From DATJHM01 sp963777355 (GTDB taxonomy: Bacteria > Chloroflexota > Ktedonobacteria > Ktedonobacterales > Ktedonobacteraceae): a DNA stretch of 64,000 nucleotides. Positions within the stretch are counted from its first letter, which is position 1. Every line of letters starts with the position of its first letter. The notes under the pieces are model-generated. The model saw nothing but the letters and a program-made list of their open reading frames with translations, was not told the origin of the DNA and made no database searches. Shown here piece after piece: positions 35,497 to 44,666 of this stretch. The position numbers and the translations under genes are program-made. The DNA is taken from contig CAVZQK010000022.1 in NCBI GenBank assembly GCA_963777355.1, positions 558,001 to 622,000 of the forward strand, written 5' to 3'.

Positions 35497-37461
35497 TTAG
35501 CCGTGTCGCTGCTGTAGTTCTAGTAAGCGCATCACTTCATCATCGCTCATAGTTTCCAATTTTACGAGCACCTGGCGCTCGACTTCGGCGGAGAGATCGC
35601 GTACTGATGGCGACTCAAAAAGTGCTCGCAGGCTCAGATCAACCCCGAACGTCTCAGAGACACGAGCGATGATCTGCGTGCCCAACAGAGAATGTCCGCC
35701 CAGCATGAAGAAGTTATCATCAATAGCAAGCTCGTTCAGATGCAAAAGGGTACAGACAATGCGACTGATGCGCTGTTCTGTCAGAGACATTGGCACCATC
35801 TCAACCTCATCCCGCAGCGTATTGCCCTCGTCGGGAGCAGGCAGGGCTGCACGATCAAGTTTGCCATTTGCAGTCAATGGGAAACGTCCTAGCATGACAA
35901 AGGCGGTTGGCAGCATATATTCAGGCAGGCGCTGAAGGAGATGCTCGCGGACCTCTCTGGCTGAAATGGTCTGCTCTGGCGCTGCTATGCAGTAAGCAAC
36001 AAGACGTTTGTCGCCAGGATGGTCTTCGCGTGCGATAACGACGCTCGTCTGGATGGCAGGATGTACTTCCAGAACGGAGATAATCTCTCCCAGTTCGATA
36101 CGATAGCCGCGAATCTTCACCTGATGGTCCGTGCGTCCCAGGAAAGCGATCTGTCCATCTGGCAGGAAGTGGGCCAGGTCACCAGTTTTATAGAGCCGTG
36201 CATTGGCATCGGCACTAAACGGATGTTGTATAAAACGGGCTGCAGTCAATTCAGGGCGATTGTGATAGCCACGTGCAAGGCCAGAGCCGCCGATATAAAT
36301 CTCGCCGGGAGTGCCGAATGGCACCTGCTGCAACTGCTCATCCAGAATATAGACCTCTATATTGGAGATAGGTCGGCCAATACTGGGAGCGGTCTCGCTA
36401 GAAGCTTCAGCCGGTACAATACCCGATGTAGTTACAACCGAGCTTTCCGTAGGGCCATAATTGTTAATAAGAGCAAATGGCAGTGAAGCCGTAGGATAAT
36501 GATGCAGAGTGTCGGCTCCCGTAAGCAGGTAGCGTAGCGAGGTCTGGGCAGGCCACTCTAAGGCAATCAGGCTTTCAGCCAGAAGAGTAGGCATAAATGA
36601 ATGCGTAATCTCATTGGTGACCAGCCAGTCTCTCAACAGGTGAGGAGTCACACGTGTCTCTTCATCAGGTAGGTAGAGAGTCGAACCAAGCGCCAGGTAG
36701 GGCCAGATCTCCCAACCGGCAGCGTCAAAGGCAGGACTGGCAACATGGCTGGCACGCGCATCCGCCGAAACGGTGAAGGCCCGATGATGCCAGTTGACCA
36801 GGTTCAAAAGACCTGAGTGAGTAATCTCCACGCCCTTTGGCTGTCCGGTTGAGCCAGAGGTATAGATGATGTAGACCAGATTCTCTAACGAAGTGGCAGG
36901 CACGGGATTCTCTGTACTATATGCTTGAAGCATCTCCGCATCAGCATCAGCATCTAAACATACCACCTGAGCATTACTCTCTGGCAAGATTGCCAGCAAC
37001 TTCTCCTGCGTCAATAATACCGGTGCATTGCTATCAGAGAGCATAAACGCCAGACGCTCTGCTGGATATGCAGGATCTAAGGGGACATATGCGCCGCCTG
37101 CTTTTAATACACCAAGCAGGGCGACAATAAAATCAAGCGAACGTTCCATGCAGATGCCAACAAGCACTTCGGGGCCTACTCCCATATGTTGCAAATGATG
37201 CGCCACCTGATTTGCACGAGCATTCAACTCACCATAACTCATTGCCGCTTCGCCCATAACCAGCGCTGTTTTCGTTGTCAGGACAGAGGCTTGCAGTTCA
37301 ACAAGCTGCTGAACACAGACAGTTTTTGCATTACTCGGTGCAACACTTTTTGCAGCCGCTGAAGATGCAACAGGTAGAGTGGCAGAAGGCTTCTGATTAG
37401 CAAAGGCGCTCGAAGAAACATGGAATAGACGGGCCGCAAGTTCATGGCTTTCGCTGTACAT
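35497..37461 (-). CDS. NRPS adenylation-carrier (A-PCP) protein
   Basis: 654 aa, RBS AAGGAG before ATG 37461. Adenylation domain about 60-550: YIIYTSGSTGQPKG, FDAAGWEIWP, NNYGPTESS, GEIYIGGSGLARGYHNRPELT, YKTGDLAHFLPDGQI, GRTDHQVKIRGYRIELGEI, and LTANGKLDR with the catalytic Lys. A carrier domain follows (about 560-625) with phosphopantetheine Ser591 in LGGHSLLG. There is no condensation domain. Hand alignment to GrsA gives an approximate specificity code D-A-W-S-L-G-N-V-V-K, nearest to hydrophobic (Leu-type) codes; this is tentative. First gene of the glycan operon, with the thioesterase next. Confidence 0.9.
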   Translation of the reverse strand: MYSESHELAARLFHVSSSAFANQKPSATLPVASSAAAKSVAPSNAKTVCVQQLVELQASVLTTKTALVMGEAAMSYGELNARANQVAHHLQHMGVGPEVLVGICMERSLDFIVALLGVLKAGGAYVPLDPAYPAERLAFMLSDSNAPVLLTQEKLLAILPESNAQVVCLDADADAEMLQAYSTENPVPATSLENLVYIIYTSGSTGQPKGVEITHSGLLNLVNWHHRAFTVSADARASHVASPAFDAAGWEIWPYLALGSTLYLPDEETRVTPHLLRDWLVTNEITHSFMPTLLAESLIALEWPAQTSLRYLLTGADTLHHYPTASLPFALINNYGPTESSVVTTSGIVPAEASSETAPSIGRPISNIEVYILDEQLQQVPFGTPGEIYIGGSGLARGYHNRPELTAARFIQHPFSADANARLYKTGDLAHFLPDGQIAFLGRTDHQVKIRGYRIELGEIISVLEVHPAIQTSVVIAREDHPGDKRLVAYCIAAPEQTISAREVREHLLQRLPEYMLPTAFVMLGRFPLTANGKLDRAALPAPDEGNTLRDEVEMVPMSLTEQRISRIVCTLLHLNELAIDDNFFMLGGHSLLGTQIIARVSETFGVDLSLRALFESPSVRDLSAEVERQVLVKLETMSDDEVMRLLELQQRHG

Positions 37462-38126
37462 GCAGAATTTCTCCTTGATATAAGTTTAATAATTGAATAA
37501 GTGACAGTATCATTTGATATAACATAACTAGTGTTGCTCTGTAAGCACTAATAGAGGCATGAATCATTCAGCTGAGCTTGCTTACAAGCAATAAAAAGCT
37601 CGGAACATGAAGCGCATCCTGCAATATGAGAAGCCGACAACTAGAGAGATGTAGATCTTCGGAAGAGATGATACCGAAGTCTGGTTCCCATCAACATACC
37701 CTCCCCAACAAAAACAACCAGGATTTAATTACTATCTTACACAGGGGCGTTTCTATGAGCCATGTCCCCTGCGCTTGATATAAGGTTACACACTGGATAG
37801 TAATATGTCAATCTTAGCTTTTTGGGCAGGTTACCTATTTTCATCACCGCTTTTACTGCGAGATGGGGAATGATTTGTATGGCTATCTACCTTATCTACC
37901 CGTTGAGAACTATACCCTCTATTCCAGCACGCAAAAAATAACGACGACAACTGCTTGAGAGAAGACTTTTTCGTGACTTGCCGGAAACGCTTTTTCTACG
38001 TGGTTGAGAGATTTGTTGTCAACAGGTAGACGGGAGTCAGAAAAGGGTTGTTCACGGTAGAGAAATATAAACCTGAAAACAGAAACTCGTCAGGAGGCCA
38101 GCCAGTCCTCTTGTGAAGTGATTTTG
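37462..38126. other. 665-bp gene-free stretch upstream of the NRPS operon
   Basis: No gene or clear repeat. A short TTGCTT-AC-AAGCAA palindrome lies near 37580. It presumably carries the promoter of the minus-strand NRPS/glycan operon and the 3' end of the GH39-like transcript. Confidence 0.4.
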
Positions 38127-39650
38127 TCAATGATTCAGCGTAAGCAGCACCTGGTAGGGATGGAGCGCGACGAGTGTCTGTTCGACGTCAACAAGCAGTA
38201 GATGTGGCGTTTTATTCACGAGCATCGTCACTTTTGCACTGGCAAGCGCATCTACCTGGGGAGAAGAAGATGCTGAAGAGATGAGGAAGGTACCTGGAGC
38301 AAAATAGCGTTTCAAAGCAGCATAAGAGGTATACCAGGGCAAGGGTTTACCGCCAGTATTCTTTGCGGTTGAGGTCCATAAATCATCGCTTCCCCAGGAA
38401 AGGGCCACCGCACCGCCAGACTTTATCAATTGCATAATGGCAGAGGTCTTCAGTGCATTAGCATAGTCGTTGGAGCTTTTACCATCATAAGGATCGGCAT
38501 ACCATTCTGACCACCAGATAGGCAGAGTAGTTGCACCTGGATAGAGGTGCTCATTCAGCGAACGTATCCAACTGACACTATCAGCAAACTTTGCCGCAGC
38601 AGTAAATGGATCGGCGAGAGAGACAGCATCATCATTTTGATTACTGCCGTCTACCGCAATAAACTGCCCGCCGGTTTTATGCTGTAGCCAATAGAGGACA
38701 GCATCCAGGCTGCGCTGGTCGTAGATGCCATAGGGCTTTACCAGATTTGAAAGATGATTCTGCTGGCTAGAAGACCAGGTATTCATCGTCACATAAGGTC
38801 CGCCAATCGAGATCGTCGAAGGAGCGATGCCATTCTCCCGCGCCACATCACGCAAGGTCTGATAGACACGATTATACATATAGGTATAGCCATGCCTGGC
38901 ATTTGGTCCAGCAGCATTGCCTGGTGAAGTGCTTATATCCCAATTATTCGTCAGCGGATCATAGTAGCCCTTCAGTTCATTCCAGACCTGGAAATACCTT
39001 ACATTGTAGGGAGAGACCATATAGCGCTCGGCCACGCGACGAACTAAATGGAGCCAGGCAGCCATCTCGTTATCCAATATCCTTGACTGATAGGCAATAG
39101 GGGCAAAATCGTCTCCCTTGCTAAGCAACTGTGTCTTCCCGTCAGCCAGCAACATCCCCTTCATCCACCAGGGAGCCTCGCATAAAGTCAGCACGGGAGT
39201 CGTCTCTGTTTGCAGAGCAAGCGACATTTTAGTATCCAGCGTCTTCCAATTACTCGGTTCTGGCTGTTGTGGATCAGGCCAGGGATCATCCGCGCCCCAG
39301 CCCATAATCGGCACATTAAAAAAAGACAATCCCTGTTTGAGCAGATTTTTCGCATGTTCGACGGCCTGAGAATCATTGCCGGTCCAGGGAGTAAAGAGAC
39401 TTGTATCGACGCTAGTCATACCAGGGGAAAAAGCGCTGACATATTTTGCAGAAGTAGCCTTCACAGTGATATAGACCTGGGGGGTTGTAGCAGGCGTAAT
39501 TTCAAACCGGGCGGGCTGAGCAGAGGCGCAGGCCGAACAAAACAAAGAACAAAACAAGGAACAGAGAGAGAGATACATACAAAAACTGCTGTATAACACA
39601 GATCCTAATTTCCTTCTGGATCTTAAAGTCCAGGCATTTTTATAATTCAT
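38127..39650 (-). CDS. Secreted GH39-like glycoside hydrolase
   Basis: 507 aa. The basic N-terminus plus hydrophobic Cys-rich segment (LYSSFCMYLSLCSLFCSLFCSACASA, about 19-44) is a signal peptide, possibly a lipoprotein one. The catalytic TIM barrel has PVLTLCEAPWWMKG, YFQVWNELKGYY (Glu225, acid/base) and PIWWSEWYADPY (Glu382, likely nucleophile), then a short C-terminal beta region. Motifs fit clan GH-A, nearest GH39. It likely acts outside on a xylo- or related oligosaccharide. It is upstream of the NRPS/glycan operon on the same strand but 665 bp away. Confidence 0.75.
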   Translation of the reverse strand: MNYKNAWTLRSRRKLGSVLYSSFCMYLSLCSLFCSLFCSACASAQPARFEITPATTPQVYITVKATSAKYVSAFSPGMTSVDTSLFTPWTGNDSQAVEHAKNLLKQGLSFFNVPIMGWGADDPWPDPQQPEPSNWKTLDTKMSLALQTETTPVLTLCEAPWWMKGMLLADGKTQLLSKGDDFAPIAYQSRILDNEMAAWLHLVRRVAERYMVSPYNVRYFQVWNELKGYYDPLTNNWDISTSPGNAAGPNARHGYTYMYNRVYQTLRDVARENGIAPSTISIGGPYVTMNTWSSSQQNHLSNLVKPYGIYDQRSLDAVLYWLQHKTGGQFIAVDGSNQNDDAVSLADPFTAAAKFADSVSWIRSLNEHLYPGATTLPIWWSEWYADPYDGKSSNDYANALKTSAIMQLIKSGGAVALSWGSDDLWTSTAKNTGGKPLPWYTSYAALKRYFAPGTFLISSASSSPQVDALASAKVTMLVNKTPHLLLVDVEQTLVALHPYQVLLTLNH

Positions 39651-39850
39651 CTACAAAAGAGCTCATAGCGATATTCGAGTACATAATGCTTCCCTCTATT
39701 CATTCTAACGGGGAGCAGATAGACCAAAATCTTTCCAGGCAGAATAAATTTTGAGGCCGCTCGAATAGGGAGACTTTATAATGCGCCTGCATTTGAGGTC
39801 GTCTACGAATAGATCGCTACGCTTAGTGAGGAATTTGAGAGCCTCTAGAG

Positions 39851-39888
39851 TTACATTTTTGACTTTCTATACTGTATAATCAATACAG
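39851..39888 (+). promoter_or_regulatory. Possible promoter with overlapping palindrome
   Basis: TTACAT (39851-39856), 18-bp spacer, TATAAT (39875-39880). CTGTAT-AATCA-ATACAG (39872-39888) is an inverted repeat over the -10. It points to the adenylate kinase gene about 300 bp on. The rest of 39651-40190 holds no gene. Confidence 0.4.
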
Positions 39889-40190
39889 AGGGGTTTGAGT
39901 GTGTAAAGTGTCCCATTAGAACGATAAAACAGTGTACACCGTATCTAGTAGCATAAGGCAAAGTTGCCAGGATCGTAAGGATATGCACAGTTGCATAGGA
40001 AGAATAGATACGAAGCACCGTAAATCGTTTCTGGGGAGAGGAGTTTTATCAAGATATTTGCTTGATAAAAATAGTTGTTGGAAACTTAGCTGATTTAGTC
40101 TGTGTAAACGGGCTGGTTATTAACCGTTGTGTCAGACGAACCATGCTGGCTCAAAGAAGTGTCAGTATGCACTTTCGGTGGAGGAAAGAC

Positions 40191-40916
40191 GTGAAAAACA
40201 TCATTCTTATTGGTGCGCAAGGGTCTGGTAAAGGAACACAGGCCGAAAAATTGAAATGTGCGCTCGGTTTGCGCCATATCGCCAGTGGTGACCTATTTCG
40301 TAAAGCATTTGACGAGAGAACTTCGCTCGGACTGAAAGCAAAAACGTATATTGACCAGGGAGAGCTTGTCCCTGATACTATTACCGTTGCGATGGTATTA
40401 GAACAGATCGAGCGCCTGGGAAGGATTCAGGGCATTCTGCTAGATGGTTTTCCACGCACGATTGCTCAGGCTGAGGCTCTGGATAAGGGTTTACAGCGTT
40501 CCCGGCGTTGCATTGACAAAGCCATCTATCTGGAAGTCCCACGCGAAGAATTGCGTACTCGTCTTTCGGGCCGCTACATCTGTCGCGCCAATCAGCACGT
40601 CTATAACGTCTCTACCCATCGGCCAAAGGTTGATGGTATCTGCGACCTGGACGGGAGTGAATTGTATCAGCGCTCCGATGACCAGGGCGAGGCGGTCAGT
40701 AAACGGCTGAATACATTCTTCAGTGAAACAATTCAGCTCCTGGATTATTATAGGAAGCAGCAAAAACTCATCAGAGTCAATGGCAACCAGGAAATTGACC
40801 GTGTTCACCTTGATATGTTGCACCATATTCAAGAAGAGACCTCGGAAGAAAGCGCATTAGGCATTCTGCCCTGGCAGATTCCCGCGCAACCAAACACAAC
40901 GCTCCCCAGATTTTAA
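40191..40916 (+). CDS. adk: Adenylate kinase, long type with degenerate zinc site
   Basis: 241 aa from GTG 40191, preceded by GGTGGAGGAAAG; the longer frame from 40062 adds unrelated residues. P-loop GAQGSGKGT (8-16), AMP-site ASGDLFR and DGFPRT (85-90), and the long LID. In the LID the usual four-Cys zinc set is C131, N134, C151, D154, so only two Cys remain and zinc binding is doubtful. A Gly-less basic-to-acidic C-terminal tail of about 25 residues follows. It converts ATP + AMP to 2 ADP. It is not in a ribosomal-protein operon, so probably a second copy. Confidence 0.85.
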   Translation: MKNIILIGAQGSGKGTQAEKLKCALGLRHIASGDLFRKAFDERTSLGLKAKTYIDQGELVPDTITVAMVLEQIERLGRIQGILLDGFPRTIAQAEALDKGLQRSRRCIDKAIYLEVPREELRTRLSGRYICRANQHVYNVSTHRPKVDGICDLDGSELYQRSDDQGEAVSKRLNTFFSETIQLLDYYRKQQKLIRVNGNQEIDRVHLDMLHHIQEETSEESALGILPWQIPAQPNTTLPRF

Positions 40917-40961
40917 GTCTCCCCAAACTTGCTCACGGGCCTGATATTCGTTAGCACTCAA

Positions 40962-41000
40962 GGCGGATAGCTATTTCCGACAGGATAGTAGCTGTCCGCC
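40962..41000 (+). terminator. 12-bp hairpin after adk
   Basis: GGCGGATAGCTA (40962-40973) pairs with TAGCTGTCCGCC (40989-41000, one G-U) across a 15-nt loop. No T-run follows, so termination is unproven; the sequence could also be a regulatory hairpin ahead of the histidine kinase. Confidence 0.4.
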
Positions 41001-41144
41001 GCCTCTAGCAGAAACAAAGATATACCTCGCTCCAGATGATTAATTTTTATATACTGACCTCAGGGAGTATGATACAATCAAGGAGTTTTTTAGCATCTTC
41101 CATCTTACCTAAAGCAGAAAAAAGTTGAGGTCTCAAAGAATATT

Positions 41145-44138
41145 ATGCAGGGAGCGAGTAGAAAAAGAATATTACGCAGTAGTCTTTTACCCCGATTCCA
41201 GCAGAGCCTTTTTCTCGCCATTGGTCTCCTCGCTATCGGCTTGATTCTAAGCTTCAGTGTGGGAATTTTTGCCTCCACGAATCAGCGTAGCCTGGGTGAT
41301 CAAAAAGTGGGAATCCAGACTGATCTGGATGATATCCTACGCTCGATGATTGACCAGGAAACGGGGTTGCGTGGGTATATTAATACAGGAAGCATAGTCT
41401 TTCTGGAGCCGTTTAGCAGTGGCCGGCCTGAGTATCTCTCTTCTCTTGCAAAATTGCAACAGGCTACGCAAGTCAGCGGTTTTACAAATACCCTGTCGGC
41501 AACACGAAACGTTGAGACAGTTGCAGAAGATTGGTACAATAATTATGCCCAGGTGCAGATCAAACGCGTTCAGCAAGGAGATTTCACAGCCGCTCGCTCG
41601 GTGCAAATAGGAAATACAGGCAAAGCGCTATTCGACACATTTCGCGCCGACGTGGACAAACTTCAGGCAGCCGTCGATGCAGATCTGGTGGCTCAACAAG
41701 ATGAGACTGACCGTGTGAATCTGCTAGCGATTATTCTCGTCGGGCTACTCGCCATTGGCAGCGTTTTTTTCCTCTGGCGGCGCTTTCTCCTTTTCGGTGA
41801 TTCTCTGCGCCAGCAACTGCAACAACTGCAAATAGCCGCGAACGACTTAGGAGAAGGGAATCTGGAAGTGCGTGTTCAGAATCTTGCCGATGATGAATTA
41901 AAGCAGCTAGGAGAGACCTTTAACAGCATGGCAGAGGCGTTGCAGCAACAGCGCAAAGGTCTCCAGGACCGCGATGTCCTGGAGAGCGTACAACACTTAA
42001 ATACGGTTCTGACACAGGGCCTGGACCTTGAAACATTGACCCATGAGTTCCTGACACAGGTACTCTCCCTGCTCAATTTACAGCTTTCAGCGCTCTATCT
42101 TATGGATACAGGCAGTAAAACGCTCTCTCTCTATGACGCCCTGGGTTTGTTGAAAGAGCATGTCCCGGAAAATTTTCAGATTGGCGAAGGGGGAGTCGGT
42201 CAAGCTGCCCTTCACAAAACCCCGCTCTACCTGATAGAGCCCGATAGCGCCGAACTGAAGAGGTATCCGATTAAAACGCTGATTGGCGTCGCATTGCCGC
42301 AGAGTTTATATCACATCCCACTCCTGCGCGGTCAGGAGTTGCTTGGCGTATTAGGAGTCGGATCTCTCTATCCAATGAATGAGCAGGCTCGCAATGTTCT
42401 AGATGTGATCTCGGCTAATCTGACAGCAGCCATCAGCAATACGCAAGCATACCGCCATATCCAGGACCAGGCGGAAGAACTTGAGCGCCGTAGCCGCCAG
42501 CAAGAGTTTACAAACAGAGAGTTGCGCCATCAACGAGATGAACTCACCATTTTGAATACTGCTCTGGAGGAGGCCAATCAGGCACGTAGCCAGTTTCTCT
42601 CTACAATGTCGCATGAGTTACGTACACCTCTCACCTCGATTATCGGCTTCAGTCAGATCCTCCTGCGAAGTAGCGAGACCGACAATCTCCAGAAGCGGCA
42701 ACGCAACAACATTGAGCGCATCCTTAAAAATGGTCAGCACCTGCTTATCATGATTAACGACGTTCTGGATCTTGCCAAGATTGAAGCCGGACGTATGGAC
42801 GTGAACTATAGTGAAGTAAACGTCAGGGATCTGATTACAGAGGTGGTAGAAGAGACACAATCTATTGCAAGCGAACACAACCTGAAGCTGGATATCCAGA
42901 TCGATGAAGAGGTAAAGAGTATCAAGACTGACCTGGTAAAATTGCGCCAGATCCTCCTCAACCTGATCTCTAATGGTCTGAAATTTACCGAAGACGGCGG
43001 CGTCACCATCAAGGCAAGAGTAGTCAAGGACCAGATAAATCCAGACGTGCATGAAGGAGAGCGCCTCGCAATTGATGTTCAGGACACTGGCATAGGCATT
43101 TCTAAAGAGATGCAGAAACATATCTTCGAGGCATTTTACCAGATCGATAGTAGCAACACGAGAAAATATGGCGGTACCGGCCTGGGACTTTCCATTGTGA
43201 GCCAGTTGACGCTCCTGCTAGGTGGTCAGATTGAACTAGTAAGCAATCCTAGTCAGGGAAGTACGTTCACAATTATCTTGCCCCTACAAGGGAGGCAGAT
43301 ACTCACCGAAACGCCAGAACTTCGCCTTTATCAAACACCAGATACCTCAAATCTCGGCATTCTCTCTACATCACACACCACTTATACGACAACGCTTCAG
43401 GAGAACCAGGAGAAAAAGCGTGGCGAAGATGAGCGATACGTCGTTCTGGCAATTGACGACAACCCTGATGTTCTCAACCTGATTAAAAATGTGTTAGAGA
43501 ACTCACCCTACAAAGTTGTGGGACTAGACGATCCCACAATGGCAGTTGCATTAGTTCACCAGTTAAATCCAGATGCAATCACCCTTGACGTGATGATGCC
43601 AAATATCAATGGCTGGCAACTTCTTTCGCAGTTGAAATCGAATCCCGCTACCTCCCGCATTCCGGTGATTATGTTAACGGTGCTAGAAGACCGCTCCACG
43701 GGTTATGTACTTGGGGCAGATGAATATCTGGTAAAACCAGTTGAACGTGAAGGGCTATTAAATACACTCCGCCGTATTGCAGCACGTCGCTCAAACATGA
43801 AGCAGGCCAGCGCGCCACTTGCAACGGGCTCGACGGCACAAGAGTCTCACTCAAGCACGATCATAATTGAGCGAAATGTTGATGACCAGGGAGTCATACT
43901 CCTGATAGAAGACGAACCTCACACGCAGGCTCAGCTTGCCCGTATGCTTTCCGATGCAGGTTTTCAGGTACGGATCACCAGCAAGCAGGAAATAACAGAG
44001 ACAGTACAACATACACGGCCAGATATGATCGCTCTCCATCTAGATTTGCCGCAGAAAACAATTTCTGGCTCATTGGCACAAGTAGAGAGCAAAGCTCCAA
44101 ACGAAAACAACGATTCACACACATCTGACCAGCACTGA
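41145..44138 (+). CDS. Hybrid sensor histidine kinase (CHASE3-HAMP-GAF-HisKA-HATPase-REC-pseudoREC)
   Basis: 997 aa. TM1 is at about 20-42, then a CHASE3-type outside domain (DDILRSMIDQETGLRGYINTG...) and TM2 (about 192-208), HAMP (about 215-268) and GAF (about 285-430). A coiled coil leads to HisKA with phospho-His in SHELRTPL (about 490), then HATPase N-box NLISNGLKF (about 607), DTGIGIS and GGTGLGLSI. Receiver 1 (VVLAIDDNPDV; phospho-Asp about 815; KP about 860) looks active. Receiver 2 (LIEDEPHTQAQL) lacks an Asp at the acceptor place (HLDLP gives His) and ends early without Lys. It probably passes phosphate to the response regulator encoded 44 bp downstream. Confidence 0.9.
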   Translation: MQGASRKRILRSSLLPRFQQSLFLAIGLLAIGLILSFSVGIFASTNQRSLGDQKVGIQTDLDDILRSMIDQETGLRGYINTGSIVFLEPFSSGRPEYLSSLAKLQQATQVSGFTNTLSATRNVETVAEDWYNNYAQVQIKRVQQGDFTAARSVQIGNTGKALFDTFRADVDKLQAAVDADLVAQQDETDRVNLLAIILVGLLAIGSVFFLWRRFLLFGDSLRQQLQQLQIAANDLGEGNLEVRVQNLADDELKQLGETFNSMAEALQQQRKGLQDRDVLESVQHLNTVLTQGLDLETLTHEFLTQVLSLLNLQLSALYLMDTGSKTLSLYDALGLLKEHVPENFQIGEGGVGQAALHKTPLYLIEPDSAELKRYPIKTLIGVALPQSLYHIPLLRGQELLGVLGVGSLYPMNEQARNVLDVISANLTAAISNTQAYRHIQDQAEELERRSRQQEFTNRELRHQRDELTILNTALEEANQARSQFLSTMSHELRTPLTSIIGFSQILLRSSETDNLQKRQRNNIERILKNGQHLLIMINDVLDLAKIEAGRMDVNYSEVNVRDLITEVVEETQSIASEHNLKLDIQIDEEVKSIKTDLVKLRQILLNLISNGLKFTEDGGVTIKARVVKDQINPDVHEGERLAIDVQDTGIGISKEMQKHIFEAFYQIDSSNTRKYGGTGLGLSIVSQLTLLLGGQIELVSNPSQGSTFTIILPLQGRQILTETPELRLYQTPDTSNLGILSTSHTTYTTTLQENQEKKRGEDERYVVLAIDDNPDVLNLIKNVLENSPYKVVGLDDPTMAVALVHQLNPDAITLDVMMPNINGWQLLSQLKSNPATSRIPVIMLTVLEDRSTGYVLGADEYLVKPVEREGLLNTLRRIAARRSNMKQASAPLATGSTAQESHSSTIIIERNVDDQGVILLIEDEPHTQAQLARMLSDAGFQVRITSKQEITETVQHTRPDMIALHLDLPQKTISGSLAQVESKAPNENNDSHTSDQH

Positions 44139-44182
44139 GCAGAACAACAGAATGAATTTGTATTGAAGGAGTTTTCAAACAC

Positions 44183-44575
44183 ATGGGAGAAGCAGCTGGA
44201 GAACGACCCAAAGCGCAGATCTTAATAGTTGATGACAGTGAAGATATGCGACTCTTGTTAGGACAAATTTTAGAAGAGGAAGAATACCTCCTTTCTTTTG
44301 CGGATAACGGTCCGAGTGCGCTTGAACAGGCACAAGCAGAGCAACCGGATCTCATTCTCATGGATATGTCGCTACCAGGAATGAGCGGATGGGAGGTAGT
44401 TAGCCGCTTACGCCAGTCCAATGCATTCGCCCAGACACCAATCATTGCAGTTACTGCCCATGTCGCGAAAGCGGACCAGGATCGGGCAATGGAGATTGGC
44501 TGCAATGCCCATTTAGGAAAACCTTTTGATGTCACGGCAGTACTTATGATTATCGAGCAGTTTCTCAAAAAATAG
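44183..44575 (+). CDS. Single-domain response regulator (DivK-like)
   Basis: 130 aa receiver only: ILIVDDSEDMR (acidic pair), LILMDMSLPGMSGWEV (phospho-Asp in MDM), PIIAVTAHVAKADQD (Thr), LGKPFD (Lys). It has no output domain, so it works as a phosphate relay or protein-interaction switch. It starts 44 bp after the hybrid kinase and is probably its partner, perhaps replacing the degenerate second receiver. Confidence 0.9.
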   Translation: MGEAAGERPKAQILIVDDSEDMRLLLGQILEEEEYLLSFADNGPSALEQAQAEQPDLILMDMSLPGMSGWEVVSRLRQSNAFAQTPIIAVTAHVAKADQDRAMEIGCNAHLGKPFDVTAVLMIIEQFLKK

Positions 44576-44598
44576 CCTCCCTGAATGGCTCTAGCCCC

Positions 44599-44649
44599 TT
44601 GACAATCAGATATCAGACAGGTATACTATTACCGTACAGTGTTCGGAAA
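44599..44649 (+). promoter_or_regulatory. TetR promoter with overlapping operator
   Basis: TTGACA (44599-44604), exactly 17 bp, TATACT (44622-44627). Starting at 44629 is a 21-bp dyad-like site beginning TTACCGTAC and ending CGGAAA (to 44649), matching 15 of 21 bases of the palindrome at 45279-45299. Binding there would block the start site, implying autorepression. Confidence 0.75.
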
Positions 44650-44666
44650 CAGTAAGGGATACAAAT

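Noticed and set aside
40062..40190. Longer N-terminus of adenylate kinase
   Set aside because: The extra 43 residues match nothing in the family, and a strong RBS precedes GTG 40191.
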